A stretch of DNA of 64,000 bases from Sphaerolaimus hirsutus. Taxonomy: Eukaryota > Nematoda > Chromadorea > Monhysterida > Sphaerolaimidae. How positions within the stretch are numbered: position 1 is the stretch's first letter; each line of letters begins with the position of its first letter. Shown here piece after piece: positions 19,299 through 31,900 of the stretch. The position numbers and the translations under genes were made by a program. The stretch covers positions 47,459-111,458 of the forward strand of contig CAXIWS010000751.1 of NCBI GenBank assembly GCA_964036195.1. Reading direction: 5' to 3'. A model generated the notes under the pieces. That model was not told where the DNA came from. It made no database searches and saw nothing but the letters and a program-made list of their open reading frames with translations.

Positions 19299-19937
19299 TT
19301 AAGGCGTCCAATTCTAAATGCCGACAAGTCCAAAGTATGAAAATTCCGAGTTATGCCCGGAAACGTCATCTGGGCTACTTCTGCACATTTTTCATCATTT
19401 TCCATAAAAAATTTTACCTCACATGCCCATATGGCAAAGTGCCAAATTTGACATTTTTGGGGAAAAATGCAAAAAGTTTGGGCAAGAAGTCGTTAAGTCC
19501 ACTTAGTTTTGGGCTAAAAGTCGACAAGTCCATCCTCCGCTTCCTTTTTTTATGGGAAAAAACGCAAGAAATGTGATAAGTCCACTATGGGAACCGATTT
19601 CTAACAGGCGACAAGTCCATAATTTCCCATAAGGCAGCCTCGGCTTCCGCGGGAACAAAAATGTTCTCGCGTGCAAGACATCGACAAGTCGATTTCCCTC
19701 CCCGAAACAGTTTTGCTCTGACCGAATGGAAATTTATGGACCCAATTTTTCACAAAGGTTGAGAGCAGGGGCTGAAAATTTGACACTTTATTGTCAACAT
19801 ATGGAACTTAATGGAAAGCATGAGAGTACCAAATTGGACACGCACCACGGGCCTGGAATTGGGTCTGAAACTTAAAATGCGATTTACTCAAAATCGCATT
19901 TTGTGGACTTGTCGACTTTTAGAATTAAACGCCTCAA
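19299..19937. mobile_element. Inverted-repeat element with CGACAAGTCCA motifs
   Basis: Termini of about 40 bp are inverted: AATTAAGGCGTCCAATTCTA with CCGACAAGTCC on the left, GGACTTGTCGAC with TAGAATTAAACGCCTCAATT on the right. CGACAAGTCC recurs at least four times inside. No protein is encoded. AATT flanks or ends both sides, so the exact target duplication is uncertain. Confidence 0.6.
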
Positions 19938-20019
19938 TTGTTTGTGTTTGGGGCGGGGGTTGTGGGGCTATTTTACAGTTGGCTTTTTTACTTTTGTCGA
20001 AGACTAAAATACAAAAATA

Positions 20020-20613
20020 ACGAGTTATATTTGCTTATACAGTGCTAACAATTGGGATATAGGTATTTAATTTGTGTGGTTATTGCGCCGTGGGGTACGC
20101 TGCGTAGATAGGGATGGATGTTATGCACGATTAGGGATGGAAATGAATGAATTTTGTAGGGTTTTTGTTTTAAAAACAGACAAAAAAGTTTATTGAAATT
20201 ATTTTATATAAATACGGATCATGTTTTTCTAAATGTCCAATTTATAGCGCATCTGGTCAATGCCCACAACGTCAAAACTCTCGTGTACCCAAAACGGTAT
20301 TTGGTACCATATATTTTGGTATAAATTGGTACATAAATATATCATATACGTTGACGCCAACGCCAATACTCCCATGGCGCGGCGCCTACAAATGGCGCCA
20401 GTGCCATGACTTTTTCCGTTACTACAGGCCCAAATTTTAGCGGGGAGGGGGCCCGCCTCCCTTTCGCCGGACTCCGTATATAATCCGCCCCATTCATAAA
20501 TCCTGTCTACGTCTTTGCTCCGATACTTATTTATTAAAATCTTGAAAACAAAAGACATAGTCATGATGAGATGAGTGTGCAACAGAGAAGGCCCCTCGAG
20601 CCAGCTGCGTCCA
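20020..20613. other. No gene; small GGCGCC remnant
   Basis: At about 20355-20425, CGCCAACGCCAATACTCCCATGGCGCGGCGCC ends with TTTTTCCGTTACTA, a damaged right end of the TAGTGATGG family. Nothing else could be supported. Confidence 0.45.
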
Positions 20614-20815
20614 ACGATGGAAAAAACACAGAAATTGAACACAGAAACTCACTCAGAGTTTCTGTGTTTTTGTTTTACACAGAAACACGGAAACTCATAA
20701 ATTGTGAAAAACTCAAAACTCAAATGAGTTTTTTTTGGAGAACACAGAAACACAGAAAAGTTTTTTTGAGTTTTTGTTTTTTTCAGCGAAGTGGTTGAAT
20801 GCACATTAATTCAGT
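20614..20815. repeat. ACACAGAAAC palindromic repeat, copy 2
   Basis: This is a near copy of 18072-18264 including the TTTTTTTCAGCGAAG and GTTGAATG tail. Here it continues directly into CACATTAATTCAG without the hAT-like element. Confidence 0.65.
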
Positions 20816-21107
20816 ATAACTAAACAAGATAACATATGCATGCATAGTATGTAAATATGTACATAATTTATTCATATTTTATAATGGTACAAAAAAGAAA
20901 TTAAAGATGGCATGCACATCTCATGGTGGATTTGACAATTTAAGTTTCAACATTTAAGTATACCTTATTACCTCGAATTAACCCCCTTGAATTAACCCCC
21001 CTCAAAATGGACTGGTGAAATAATAAGCCCCCCTCGAAATAACCCCCTCCGGGATGATGTACATGGTCCGGCTGAAAAGTCCCCGGGCAGTGCTTGCCAT
21101 TCACACT

Positions 21108-21745
21108 AGGGGCCAGATTTAATTCTCCCTACAGATTTGTAGGGTAGGGCGTATGCCCGATAGATTTTTTAATGTTCAGCCGCATCGACGCACATGCACC
21201 GAGAGCAAGGCGGTTTGTAAAATACACGAAACAATCCCTTAAGGTCGCCGATATTGCAATATGACGTATATCGCTTCGATTTTGGCCCGGAAATCACGAT
21301 TTCGTCATTTCTTGGCCGTCTGCCAATTCGTTTTTTATTTTATTTTGTCGGGCGGGTTACTCGCATAAGTCGCGCTTTTGTACGCTCGTGCATGCATTTC
21401 TTTCTTGTCGCTGCCCTCCCGGTTTCGGTTGTAGGCAGTGAACACTAAAAAAGTGACCACCTAACTACACAAAAGCGCGACTTATGCGAGTAACCCGCCC
21501 TACAAAATAAAATAAAAAACGAATTGGCCGACGGCCAAGAAATGACGAAATCATGATTTCCGTGCCAAATTCGAAGTGATATACGTCATATTGCAATATC
21601 GGCAACCTTAAGGGATGGTTTCGTATATTTTACAAACCGCCTTGCTCTCTGTGCATGTGCGTCGATGCGGCTAAACTTAAAAAAATCTGTTGGGCGTATG
21701 CCCTACCCTACAAATCTGTAGGGAGAATTAAATCTGGCCCTAGGT
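21108..21745. mobile_element. Palindromic element in the left arm
   Basis: The ends are GGGCCAGATTTAATTCTCCC and GGGAGAATTAAATCTGGCCC. The arms are about 270 bp and nearly perfect (for example GACTTATGCGAGTAACCCGC facing GCGGGTTACTCGCATAAGTC) around a spacer of about 90 bp. It is absent from the opposite arm of the host foldback, so it is a separate, later insertion. The target duplication is not clear. Confidence 0.75.
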
Positions 21746-22182
21746 GTGCGCTACGGTCATAAAATTTTGACAGGTTAAGATATCAGTGTTTTGAGTTTTC
21801 ACCCACAATTTCACCCCTCTAGCTCTACCCACTGGTAAATGTGGGGGTTACAATTTCGGTCATTTTGTACTGATGTACAAATGGTGCTCTAGTTTAATGC
21901 TGCTTTAAGTTGTGATTATGAAACTTTGGCCAGTGTAAGCCAGTGTGTTGGCAATGTGCTGAAAGTATTCAACACTTTCATACACATTATTGCTTAAGGT
22001 AAAATTAATATGCGGATCAGGGTGATGTGCAACAAACGTGGGAACTGTGATGGGTGTTTTTGGTGATCATCTGAGATCATGTTGTATTGCAGTGATTTTA
22101 ATGTTGTTTTGTAATGTGCAGTAAATGAATTATGTGGATAAAATTTACCTATGTTTCAATACTAATGTGTAGTGGACACATT

Positions 22183-23498
22183 TGTGATGAAGCCACCGAA
22201 GTCAGCGTCTTCTACCACCGAATCCGGCAACTCCAAGACCGTAGTGAGAAACGGCCTTTAGAGTGGTTGATTTCCCGTTGTAGCCGAACGTCCACTTGTC
22301 GACAGCCAAGTTGAGTTTATTTCGTGGTTGCGTGTTGAAAGGGGTTCGAAATTGTTTCAGGTACTTTATTTGATCAGATACAGCCAAATATAAAAGCGCA
22401 AAGCCTAGCGAGCTTCCTAGTCGAAGTTTCTATCGCTAGCTTATTTTCGTTCAGAAGCTTGGGGTCCGCAGACTGAAGTAAAAACTTCCAAAGTAGCTAA
22501 GACACGAAAATCATGTATAGAAAAACAGCTACAGTAATTTCCTAATACAAATACACAAATAAGTCATAAATGCAACAAATAAACACATCTAGCCGAAACA
22601 GTTGCCTTATACTGCGCGTGCATACATTCAAACAATTATGGTAAAGAAATACCAAGTACAAATTGGGCTAATAGAAAAACTATTAATCTTGAGAGGCGCG
22701 AAGTCGGCAAACTCGGCCGATTTACTAATTTGCTTCAATTTGTCAGAAAACATTGCCGCACATTGGAACTAATATGATAGGGTTAGGATATTATAAATAG
22801 TGGTGCAAATGTTCCTAATGATGTAAATAGAACATGGTATATTCAACACAACAATAATAATCACTTCCTGAAAACGTATATTTCATAATTAACAAATTGG
22901 GACTTATTTGGAGTAAATGGGTATTGTAATTGAGCAGGGTCTATAATATATTCAGCTTGAGCAGGGTATTATAAATAATATCAAAGTAAATATAATATAA
23001 CTTATGAGCAGGGTTATAACAATTATGCCTACGCGAAGGGCTTCGTAAATACGTACAGTAAATGCTAGTTGCACACAGGGCACTATTTCTCTATTAGGAC
23101 GCTGGCCTAAATAAATACGTAGCATATGAATATTTACAAGTTTTGACTTTCCCAAATTGCAAGTAAACCATGTAAATGTATATATAATAATGATCAGAAA
23201 ATTACGGCGAGTTGAATGAGCCTAATTTCATGTTAATATACCTAATAATAACTGATTTGACCTTTAAACCTAAATATTCCACATAAATGTTTCGATAACT
23301 TATAAAACACTTTCCTAATTAAATATTCTCCATGGATAAATAATATAGTGCAGAAAATATATTTTGATATTTTGCGTGGTAAATAAATATAGTGCATAAA
23401 AAGTAAAATAGTGCAAATAAGTAAATGTGCGAATATTATCAGCCTAATTATCAATTCTCTGTATTTCTTTATCCATCCATTTTGCCACGGTCAGCACA
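22183..23498 (-). repeat. 3' LTR of element A
   Basis: 1,316 bp. On the minus strand it begins TGTGCTGACCGTGGC and ends GGTGGCTTCATCACA. It contains TTTATATTTGG and, about 20 bp further, AATAAA, the likely promoter and polyadenylation region. The last 250 bp (U5 side) match the LTRs of B almost exactly, while the U3 part is clearly diverged from B. Confidence 0.93.
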
Positions 23499-23537
23499 CT
23501 CCGGGCGGAAGAGTTGCTGCACCCCGTTGTTGCAGCA

Positions 23538-26467
23538 ACGTCACATGCTGGTGGTGGTGGGCGCCAAAGTGATGAGTGGCGTTTCCACAGTCGCCTCGGT
23601 GGTGAATGTGGTCGTGCGCAAAGTTGTGGGTGTGCGTGAAGTTGCAGGTCCGGTTGCTGGTGATGCCAATGCCGACCTAGCCTGATGATGAAGCAGGTAG
23701 TTGCCCGTGTCGCTTCCTGCGCGTTTGCGTGAGGTGAATTTGCAGATATCAGGCATGTGAACACTGTCTCTGTTCCTGGCTCTGACTTGTCCCTCATCAG
23801 CTCCTCATGAACGTATGCTGATAGTGACTTTGCCATTCTGTCCTCTGTTTCTGCTCTCCTGGCAAATCTGACGGACTGTGTTGAGTTGGATCTGGCTCTC
23901 CTCTTGATTGCTGGTCTCAACTCTGTCTTGCGTACTTTTCTCTGTGGATAATTTGTTTCTTTCTGAGTTGACTTCTTGATAGTATATCTGATGGCTCTGA
24001 AGCACAGCCATATGCATTTGAACGGGCACACTATGCATTTCCATATGCATGTGTATACGCATGGTGGAATCACTGGCTTCCCTGTGGCAATTCTCCAATT
24101 GTACCACAGGTATCCTGCAGCTACGATTCCAGCTATCAGGATTGTGATTCCCAGCAGCATTGCGATTGTGTTGATGATCACTTGAAAGGGTCCTTTTAGC
24201 ATTCCTCCCATAAAGTTGGTGTACCCTTTTGACACTCCAGATATATAGTGACCATATGCTTTGCCGATTCCTGCTGCCGTCTGTCCAATTCCAGCTCCAA
24301 TACCTTCTATTGAATTTCTGATCACTCTGGGATCCAATGACATATCTGCTGTGTAATCGATCAACTGGTTCTGCACATGCTCCAAATTCTGTAGTCTCTG
24401 AATCTGGCCTCTGACATCCATGAAATTGGTTGCTCTGTTGACAATGTTGGTGAACAGGTGAGGCGCGTCAAACGTGAAGGCCTGCCACTGTCCTTTCCAT
24501 GTCATTTCAATTGGCGTCTCTGTGACATGCACCATTCCATGTGCGGACTTCCACTGTCCATGTTCATTTCTGTACAGGTGCGGTGTGGTGTGGCTGCAGT
24601 CTTCTTCTGGTGATTTCTCCACCAAGTCTCTGCTGCCTGGGCTCTTGAACCACAAGGGCCCGTCTTTGTCCAATCTCATTGGTGTGTATTTGTAGCATGT
24701 CTCTCCCACTTTTCCTGTCTGATAAATTATGTATGGCTGCACTTCCTTGCATTCCCAAAACATAATTGCTTCTCCAGCCCATTCTGCATGAACATCCTGT
24801 CTTCCCAGCATGGCTCGAATCCCCAATGTTGGATCGATGCGGAAAAGCTGAGTCAACATGTCCAGCTGGTTCTTGCGAAGTTGACATAGCTGATGCCATA
24901 CAATCGCAAATTGTGCCTGAGTCATCTCTCTGACCACATGTTGCAGGAACTGAAACTTGGAGTTTCTGTCGTCCAATCTGGCATACAATGTTCCACTGAT
25001 TGTCGACTCTCTTGCCTCCACTATCTTTCCTGGCATTGCCCATTCTACAGGCACATCTTCTCTTCTGTCAAACTGGATGAATACACCTCCTTGATCGGTG
25101 TAGTATGTGTCTCCCGGAACACATTCTGAGCCAATTGGCCTCTTTGTCTTGTTGCTGTGGGAGTATGCTGCTTGCAATTTTGACACAATAATTGTCTGGC
25201 CAGACATCTCTGATTTGAATCTGCCAATTCTCTCATATGCACATTGATGCTTGAAGTTCTCTGTATCCCACACTGTGATTCCATAATTGTGGTCTCTGCA
25301 ATGTCCCATCATGGCTCTGCACTGGCTGAAATCTTGCAAGTCGCTGATTACAGTCTTTCCATCGAGTGAAGCCACGGTTCCTTCTTCCATGTAGAAGTTA
25401 CTGACAACATTTTCTTTGTCATGACAACACCATGAATATTCCACATTCAAGGTTTGATTGGTTGTCCACACTCTGGGCTCCATTTCCACCAAAGGTGTTC
25501 CTCTGAACATCTTGTGAATTCTTGCATAGTTACAGGCTACCACGCCAACTTGCTGGTATTTCTCAAAATTGCCTGTAATGCCTTTCGCTCCCCAGAAACT
25601 GGTGTGTGTGATGATCTCTTTGATTCTGATGTAGCATCTGTACGCTTTCTCTTTCTGTGGAATCTGTCTCTGTGCGTAAAGTGTAACTTTCATTGCCTTG
25701 ACAAAATTCCTTGGTGGGATATGGCACTGCACTTCTTCAGGAACTGTAAGCGCATGTCCATGCCTCCCACTGGTACAAATTTGGTACTTCTGGCTTTGTG
25801 AACTGATCACCTGTTCCACAGGATGATCTTTGATTGCATCCTTGAATCTCTCATAAGTCTGCATTTCTCTGACAGATTTTGGTGGCCATTCTGAAGGCAA
25901 AGGCGGTAATCCATGATACGCTGCCAATGATGGTGGCCTTACTGTCGAGGTTTCTAGAATGTATGTTCTGGAAAATACTTCCTTGTAAGCTTTGCCAGCT
26001 TCTCTCAGCGTTGCTGACTCTGACACGCCTGTCAGCATCAACACCATGCACAGCATTCCAATCACCAGACTGCTGGTGGTTGCCGTGGTTTTCCCTGTTG
26101 CACTCCTCAGGACTCTATCTGATGCTGAGTTCTTCTGAGCAGGATTTTGAACAGGGTTTGATACAGAGTCTCTGTTCGAGCTCTGATTTCTGACATGTTT
26201 CTGGACAATTACTGGGTCCAGTAAATCCACTTTGACTGTCACTGCTGTCTCTGGGATATCCATTGTCTTTGAATTGATTTCCAGCGGATACAATTGATTG
26301 AGTGGTCTGCTGACCACATTTCTGTTGGCAGTTCTGACTTTTGCTGAGCGAGTCTGTCCATCTTTGCTGGGCTCTAACTGCTCGATGCAACCCATCTTCC
26401 ATGCACCTCTGGGCATGTTCTCTTCATAAATCAGCACAATTTCATTCACTTTGGGTTCTTGAGTCGC
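23538..26467 (-). pseudogene. Remaining Pol tail and envelope-like part of A
   Basis: This segment picks up directly at the far side of B with the DUF5641-like tail (VLIYEENMPRGAWKMG, LNQLYPLEI). It continues in the same frame into an envelope-like glycoprotein: a hydrophobic leader (SLVIGMLCMVLMLTGVSESA), a long Cys-containing ectodomain, a transmembrane segment (TIAMLLGITILIAGIVAAGY), a cysteine-rich juxtamembrane stretch and a basic tail. Near 23800-23810 about 10 bases present in B are missing, which shifts the frame. The last 70 or so codons of the original tail lie in another frame (23541-23756), and the shifted frame runs into the LTR. Confidence 0.88.
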
Positions 26468-27763
26468 TGTGCTGACCGTGGCAAAATGGATGGATAAAGA
26501 AATACAGAGAATTGATAATTAGGCTCATATTCGCATATTTACTTATTTGCACTATTTTACTTTTCATGCACTATATTTATTTACCACGCAAAATATCAAA
26601 TTGTATTTCCTGCACTATATTATTTACCCATGGAAAATATTCGATTAGGAAAGTGCTCTATAAGTTATTGATAGGTTTATGTGGAATGTTTAGGTTAAAA
26701 GGTCAAATATGTTATTATTAGGTGTATTAATATAAAATTAGGCTCATTCAACTCGCCGTAATTTTCTGATCATGATTATACATACATTTGCATAGTTTAC
26801 TTGCAGTTTACAAAAGTCAAATCTTGTAAATATTTACGTGCTGCGTAATTATCTAGGCCAGCGTCCTAATAGAGAAATGGTGCCCTGCGTGCAACTAGCA
26901 TTTACTTTACAGAGCCCTTCGCATAGGTATAATTGTCATAACCCTGTTCACAACTATTTATATTTACTTAATAATTATAATACCTTGCTCAATTGAATAT
27001 ATTATAAACTCTGCTCAATTACAATACCCATTTACCTCAAATAAGTCCCAATTTGCTAGACTATTCAACATACGTTTCCAGGAAGTGATTATTATTATCA
27101 TGTTGAATATACCTTATTCTATTTACGTCATTAGGAACATTTGCACTACTATTTACAGTTTCAAACCCTAATTTATTAGTTCCAATGTGCGTCAATGTTT
27201 TCTGACAAATTGAAGCAAATTAGTAAATCGGCCGAGTTTGCCGACTTCGCGCCTCAAGATTAATAGTTTTTCCATTAGCCCAATTTGTACCTGGTATTTC
27301 TTTACCATAATTATTTGAATGTATGCACGCGCAGTATAAGGCAACTGTTTCGGCTAGATGTGTTTATTTGTTGCATTTATGTCTTATTTGTGCATTTGTA
27401 TTAGGAAATTACTGTAGCTGTTTTTCTATACGTGATTTCCGTGTCTTAGCTACTTTGAGAGTTTTTACTTCAGTCTGCGGACCCCAAGCTTCTGAACGAA
27501 AATAAGCTAGCGATAGAAACTTCGACTAGGAAGCTCGCTAGGCTTTGCACTTTTATATTTGGCTGTATCTGATCAAATAAAGTACCTGAAACAATTTCGA
27601 ACCCCTTTCAACACGCAACCACGAAATAAACTCAACTTGGCTGTCGACAAGTGGACGTTCGGCTACAACGGGAAATCAACCACTCTAAAGGCCGTTTCTC
27701 ACTACGGTCTTGGAGTTGCCGGATTCGGTGGTAGAAGACGCTGACTTCGGTGGCTTCATCACA
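26468..27763 (+). repeat. 5' LTR of element B
   Basis: 1,296 bp, starting TGTGCTGACCGTGGC and ending GGTGGCTTCATCACA, with inverted TGTG/CACA ends. A TATA-like TTTTATATTT lies at 27551-27560 and AATAAA at 27576-27581. A non-ATG frame of 61 codons in the U5 portion is shared by all four LTRs, but most likely reflects conserved nucleotide sequence rather than a protein. Confidence 0.95.
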
Positions 27764-27781
27764 TGGCGCAGCGAGCAGGGT
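27764..27781 (+). promoter_or_regulatory. Primer-binding site of element B (tRNA-Ser)
   Basis: TGGCGCAGCGAGCAGGGT begins at the first base after the LTR. It is perfectly complementary to the conserved 3' end of eukaryotic tRNA-Ser(UGA) (...CCCTGCTCGCTGCG plus CCA) as I know it. It primes minus-strand DNA synthesis. Confidence 0.8.
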
Positions 27782-28991
27782 GATTGCATGACATTGTGCT
27801 ATCACCAAGCCGGAACGGACATTGTGCGGCAGTTGGCAGAACTTCAAAAGTCCTGCTGAACATCAATTGGCCTTGGCTGAGCGTTGGCTGTTGATTTGCA
27901 GACAGCATTGTGCCAAAGTCACGGCACTCCTGTCTACATCCTGGGAGCGGTTCTACGCTCACGCGCGGAGGACACTGGAGTTCTGACAAGCCTGTCAGGA
28001 TTTCAGGCAGCTTTCACCAGTGTTCTGGCAAGGTGCTAGACGCTGGGCGGCACCGGCATTTGACAAGGAGTCATTGTCGGACGGTGGTCAAACTTTCGCT
28101 GGACGCTCCTGGACATCCAGACGCCAGTGACCGCTCGCACGTCCTTCCTATGCCAAGGGAGGGTGACCTGACGGAGACAGGATCGCCACAGAGCCACGCT
28201 AGTCAAAGGGCTGTTTTTTGGGCATTCGCGGAGGTCCCTCGCTCCACTGGGTAAGAGTGGACTCATACCTCGGAAGTGCAAAAGTAGGGGTATCAGTGTA
28301 CAAAGGGCTGTAGCTGACAGAGGGCTGTAGCTGACAGAGAGTGGATTTGAAAACCAAGTATTAGGATACTTGGTAGCGTGTAGGGGCTTTGCGGAGCTCC
28401 CATCAAATATACACGCTGTGCCTGCTCGGTACCATCAGATCAGACAGCACAAAAGTGCCAGAATTCTGCATTGCACAGGCGCAATTGCAGAGCAGTGTAC
28501 AGCGCACTGCCCAGAATCAGAAAGTGCACCAGAGTGCACAGAAACGTGTCACAGGCGACACGGCAAGCGCAGCACTGCGCACAGCGGCACAGGAGCCGCT
28601 CAGGAAAGCAAGTGGCCGGCGTGGTCACAAGGCACACAGGTGTGCCAGAAAGAGCGCCAGAGCGCTCAGAAAGAGTGTGTACGGACCCTCCTTGGGCGCA
28701 CACTGCTGGGCAAATAAATTGTTTATTGTCCAAGTGGATTTGACCGGTGTGTTGAAGTCAACGCGTGTAAACAATCACGTCAGGGGCTTTAGGAACACAC
28801 CTGGTGCCAGTGCAGTAAAGGTCAATGCGTGAGAAAACGTCAGGGGCCTGTAGGACTGCATTGGTATTGTGCGTGGCACAACAAATCCGTGGTGCACAGA
28901 GCACTGCACAGAAAGACGCAGAGAAGCGTCCCAAGCGTCACAGGAGACGCACTATAAAGAGAAACAGTGAAGGAAAAATTCATCAGCAAAA
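27782..28991 (+). other. Untranslated leader of element B
   Basis: About 1.2 kb before the Gag ATG. It contains repeated CTGTAGCTGACAGAG at about 28306-28340 and CAGAGTGCACAG-type motifs further on. Several overlapping frames of 60-150 codons exist, but they are low-complexity, mutually overlapping and not preserved as proteins in element A. Confidence 0.6.
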
Positions 28992-31900
28992 ATGGTTTCG
29001 CCAACAGGTCACATCAGAAAGACCCTGGGGCCAGCAAAGCACAGGGTGGAAAGTAGATTGGCAAGAGAATTTGCCAAATATGACCTGGAACTATTTGCGG
29101 AAGCATCAAAGGATGATAAGAGAACAGAGATGAGAAGAGTGATTGCATCTGTCAAACAGGAGGGTGCAAAATTGGAAAGTGCAATGAATGCAGTGAAAAC
29201 TCAATTTGACGCATGGAGGGATATCGTCAAGGACATTGACGAACCCGACCAGATGGAACAAGAACAGAAGATATACCAAGACTCATATGAGGAATATGCA
29301 AATATGTCAGACTTGGTGACACAGAAAGTAGTAGCCATGAATGTGTACATCGAAGAGTTGCAAGACATGATCCAGCAACAGAGCGGAAATACCATGTATG
29401 AAGTTAACACAGCATTCATACAGCAGATGGCTGCACAAATGGCTCTGACAGCTCAGGGAGCTGTTCAGGGAGTTAGTTCAACCAATGCAACCACAGCAAA
29501 AAGCGTCAAATTACAAAAACTGGAAGTGGAACAGTTTACTGGGGAAATTGTCAAATTTCGATCATGGTGGCAAATGTTCGAATCCCACATCCACAATCGG
29601 ACAGATTTGGAAGACATTTCCAAGTTCTCATACTTGAGGAGCTTGCTGAAAGGCTCAGCATTTGGCATGATCAGTGGATTGAGTGTGACCGCAGAAAATT
29701 ATGCACCCGCAATTGCAATGCTCAAAAAGAGATATGACCAGCCAGTTGTGGTCAGAAACACGCTGATGAGTAATATCATGAAGCTGCGACAGGCCAGAAA
29801 TACCTGTCAGGATATGAGAATTTTGTTCGATGCAATTGAAAGGCTGCTCCAGCAGTTGGAGTCACTGGGTGAATCAGTGGAACATCCAATGCTGTTGAGC
29901 CAGCTGCAACAGAAAGTGCCACCCGAGGTTCTCAGAGAAATCCAGAAGGAACAGGGAACTGAGGAAGCCTTGACGGTGGAAAAATTCAGAAAGCTGTTTG
30001 GCCAGCAGCTAGCGCTCAGTGAGGCTGTACAGCACGCACAGCAAACTGAGGCACCAGTTCAGCAATCGCGCCAAGGGTTTGGGAATAATCCCCGCGCACA
30101 GCAATTCAATAATCGGTTTCAAGGCAATGGGAACCGATTCAGAGGGCCAGAGAACCCAAGGACCAGCACAGGGAGCATGTCTGTGATCCAGAATGGACAG
30201 AGTGCACCACAGGCTGGATTCATGAATCCTGGGAGGCCGTGTGTGTTCTGCAATGACACACAGCAATTACACTTTAACGATAAGTGTCCAAAGTTCAAAA
30301 CTGCCAAAGAAAGGAGAGTGATTTTGTCAAAGGCAGAGCGATGCCTGAGATGCCTGCAGAAAGGGCATTACATGAATCAATGTCAATTTACGAGAAGTTG
30401 CTTCTATTGCAAATCCAATAGGCACCACACTGCGGTGTGCCCAGAGAAATTTGGAGACAATAGCAATGGAAACGCTGGACGGCAAGTTCCAGCATTTAGA
30501 GCAAATGGTCAACAGAATGGCCAGCAATCAGCAAACAATGGCAGAAAGTCTGTGCCGATGGCAGGTCGACCAGCACAGAGTCAACAGAGAAAGGCCACAG
30601 TGAATTGTGTCACTGTGGAAGAAGCTGGACCAGAAATGGTAGAGACAGAGACCATATCCAGCACAGTGGTTACAGAACCAAATACAAAGCAACAGAATAC
30701 GTCAGTAAACTTGTCAGTAAACAGGAATATGTCAATGCTGATGACAGCCAGAACCGTGATTGAGGCTTCAGAAATGGATACAGAGATGGAGCCTGAACAG
30801 CCACCACTACAGATTCAAGCGTTCCTGGACACAGGATCCCAGGGAACGTACATGTCAGAGAAAGTGGCCAAGAAACTCAATTTGAAGAGTACAGGTGAAC
30901 ACCACATCCAGGTGTACACATTCGGAAATGAAAAGCCGCACTATAAAGTAGTACAGCAAGTGGAATTCAGAATGCGGCTCAGAAATGGCCAGAAAGTGGA
31001 AATGGTGGCAGATGTGGTCCCGACGTTGACCACAGAACAAGTCAAAGTGCCTGTGTCAGAACAGGACGAAAAGTACCTGCAGAAGTACTTCCCGGATGAG
31101 AGTTACTTTGCAGACAGAATTCCCAAAGGAAAAGGGACAGAGTGCAAGTTCAAGCCAGACATTATAGTAGGCTTGAATTATTTCTGGGACTTGATGTCCA
31201 GAAACACCAGCACCACCAGACTTCCGTCAGGATTGTATGTCATTCCATCAGAATTGGGATTGCTGATGGGAGGTGGGCAGCTGACGAGCAACAGAAATCA
31301 ATGGACCACGGATGGTGCATATCCGGTGGTGGTCAACACAATTGTGCATCAAATTCAGAGAGAAAAGTGGTACGAGGAAGCACCGTTGTCAATTGCTCCT
31401 GTACCAAATGTCAAAGACATGGACAGACTGGATACCATTGGCATAATGGACCAGCCAGACCTCGTCGAGGACGATGAGGCCATCAAGCAATTCAATGAGA
31501 GTGTACAGAGAAACCCAGATGGACGGTACTCTGTAAAGTTCATGTACAAACCGAATTTGCATGAACTCCCAGATAACAAAGCAATGGCGTTCAAGAGGTT
31601 CAGGTACCTCACCAACAGGCTCAAGAGAGACCCAGAATTACTAGAGAAAATTCAGGCAATCATGAAAGCACAGGAGGAGCAAGGAGTGATTGAGAAGGTC
31701 CAAGAGGATATTATGGATGGCAGAAAATTCCATATTTTGCCTCATCAACCAGTGATAACGCCAGAGAAAACTACCACAAAGGTCAGAGAGGTATATGATG
31801 CCTCAGCGAAACCGCCAGGCATGCCAAGCTTGAATGAGTGCATGTACCGCGGTCCAGTTATACTACCACAGCTGGTAGGGATGCTGATGCGATTCCGATT

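Noticed and set aside
27559..27744. 61-codon frame conserved in all four BEL/Pao LTRs
   Set aside because: It starts with TTG, not ATG, and lies in the U5 region. Conservation is at the nucleotide level and is explained by LTR function and recent shared origin.
28389..28832. Overlapping frames in the leader of element B
   Set aside because: Low complexity, mutually overlapping, and not preserved as proteins in element A.
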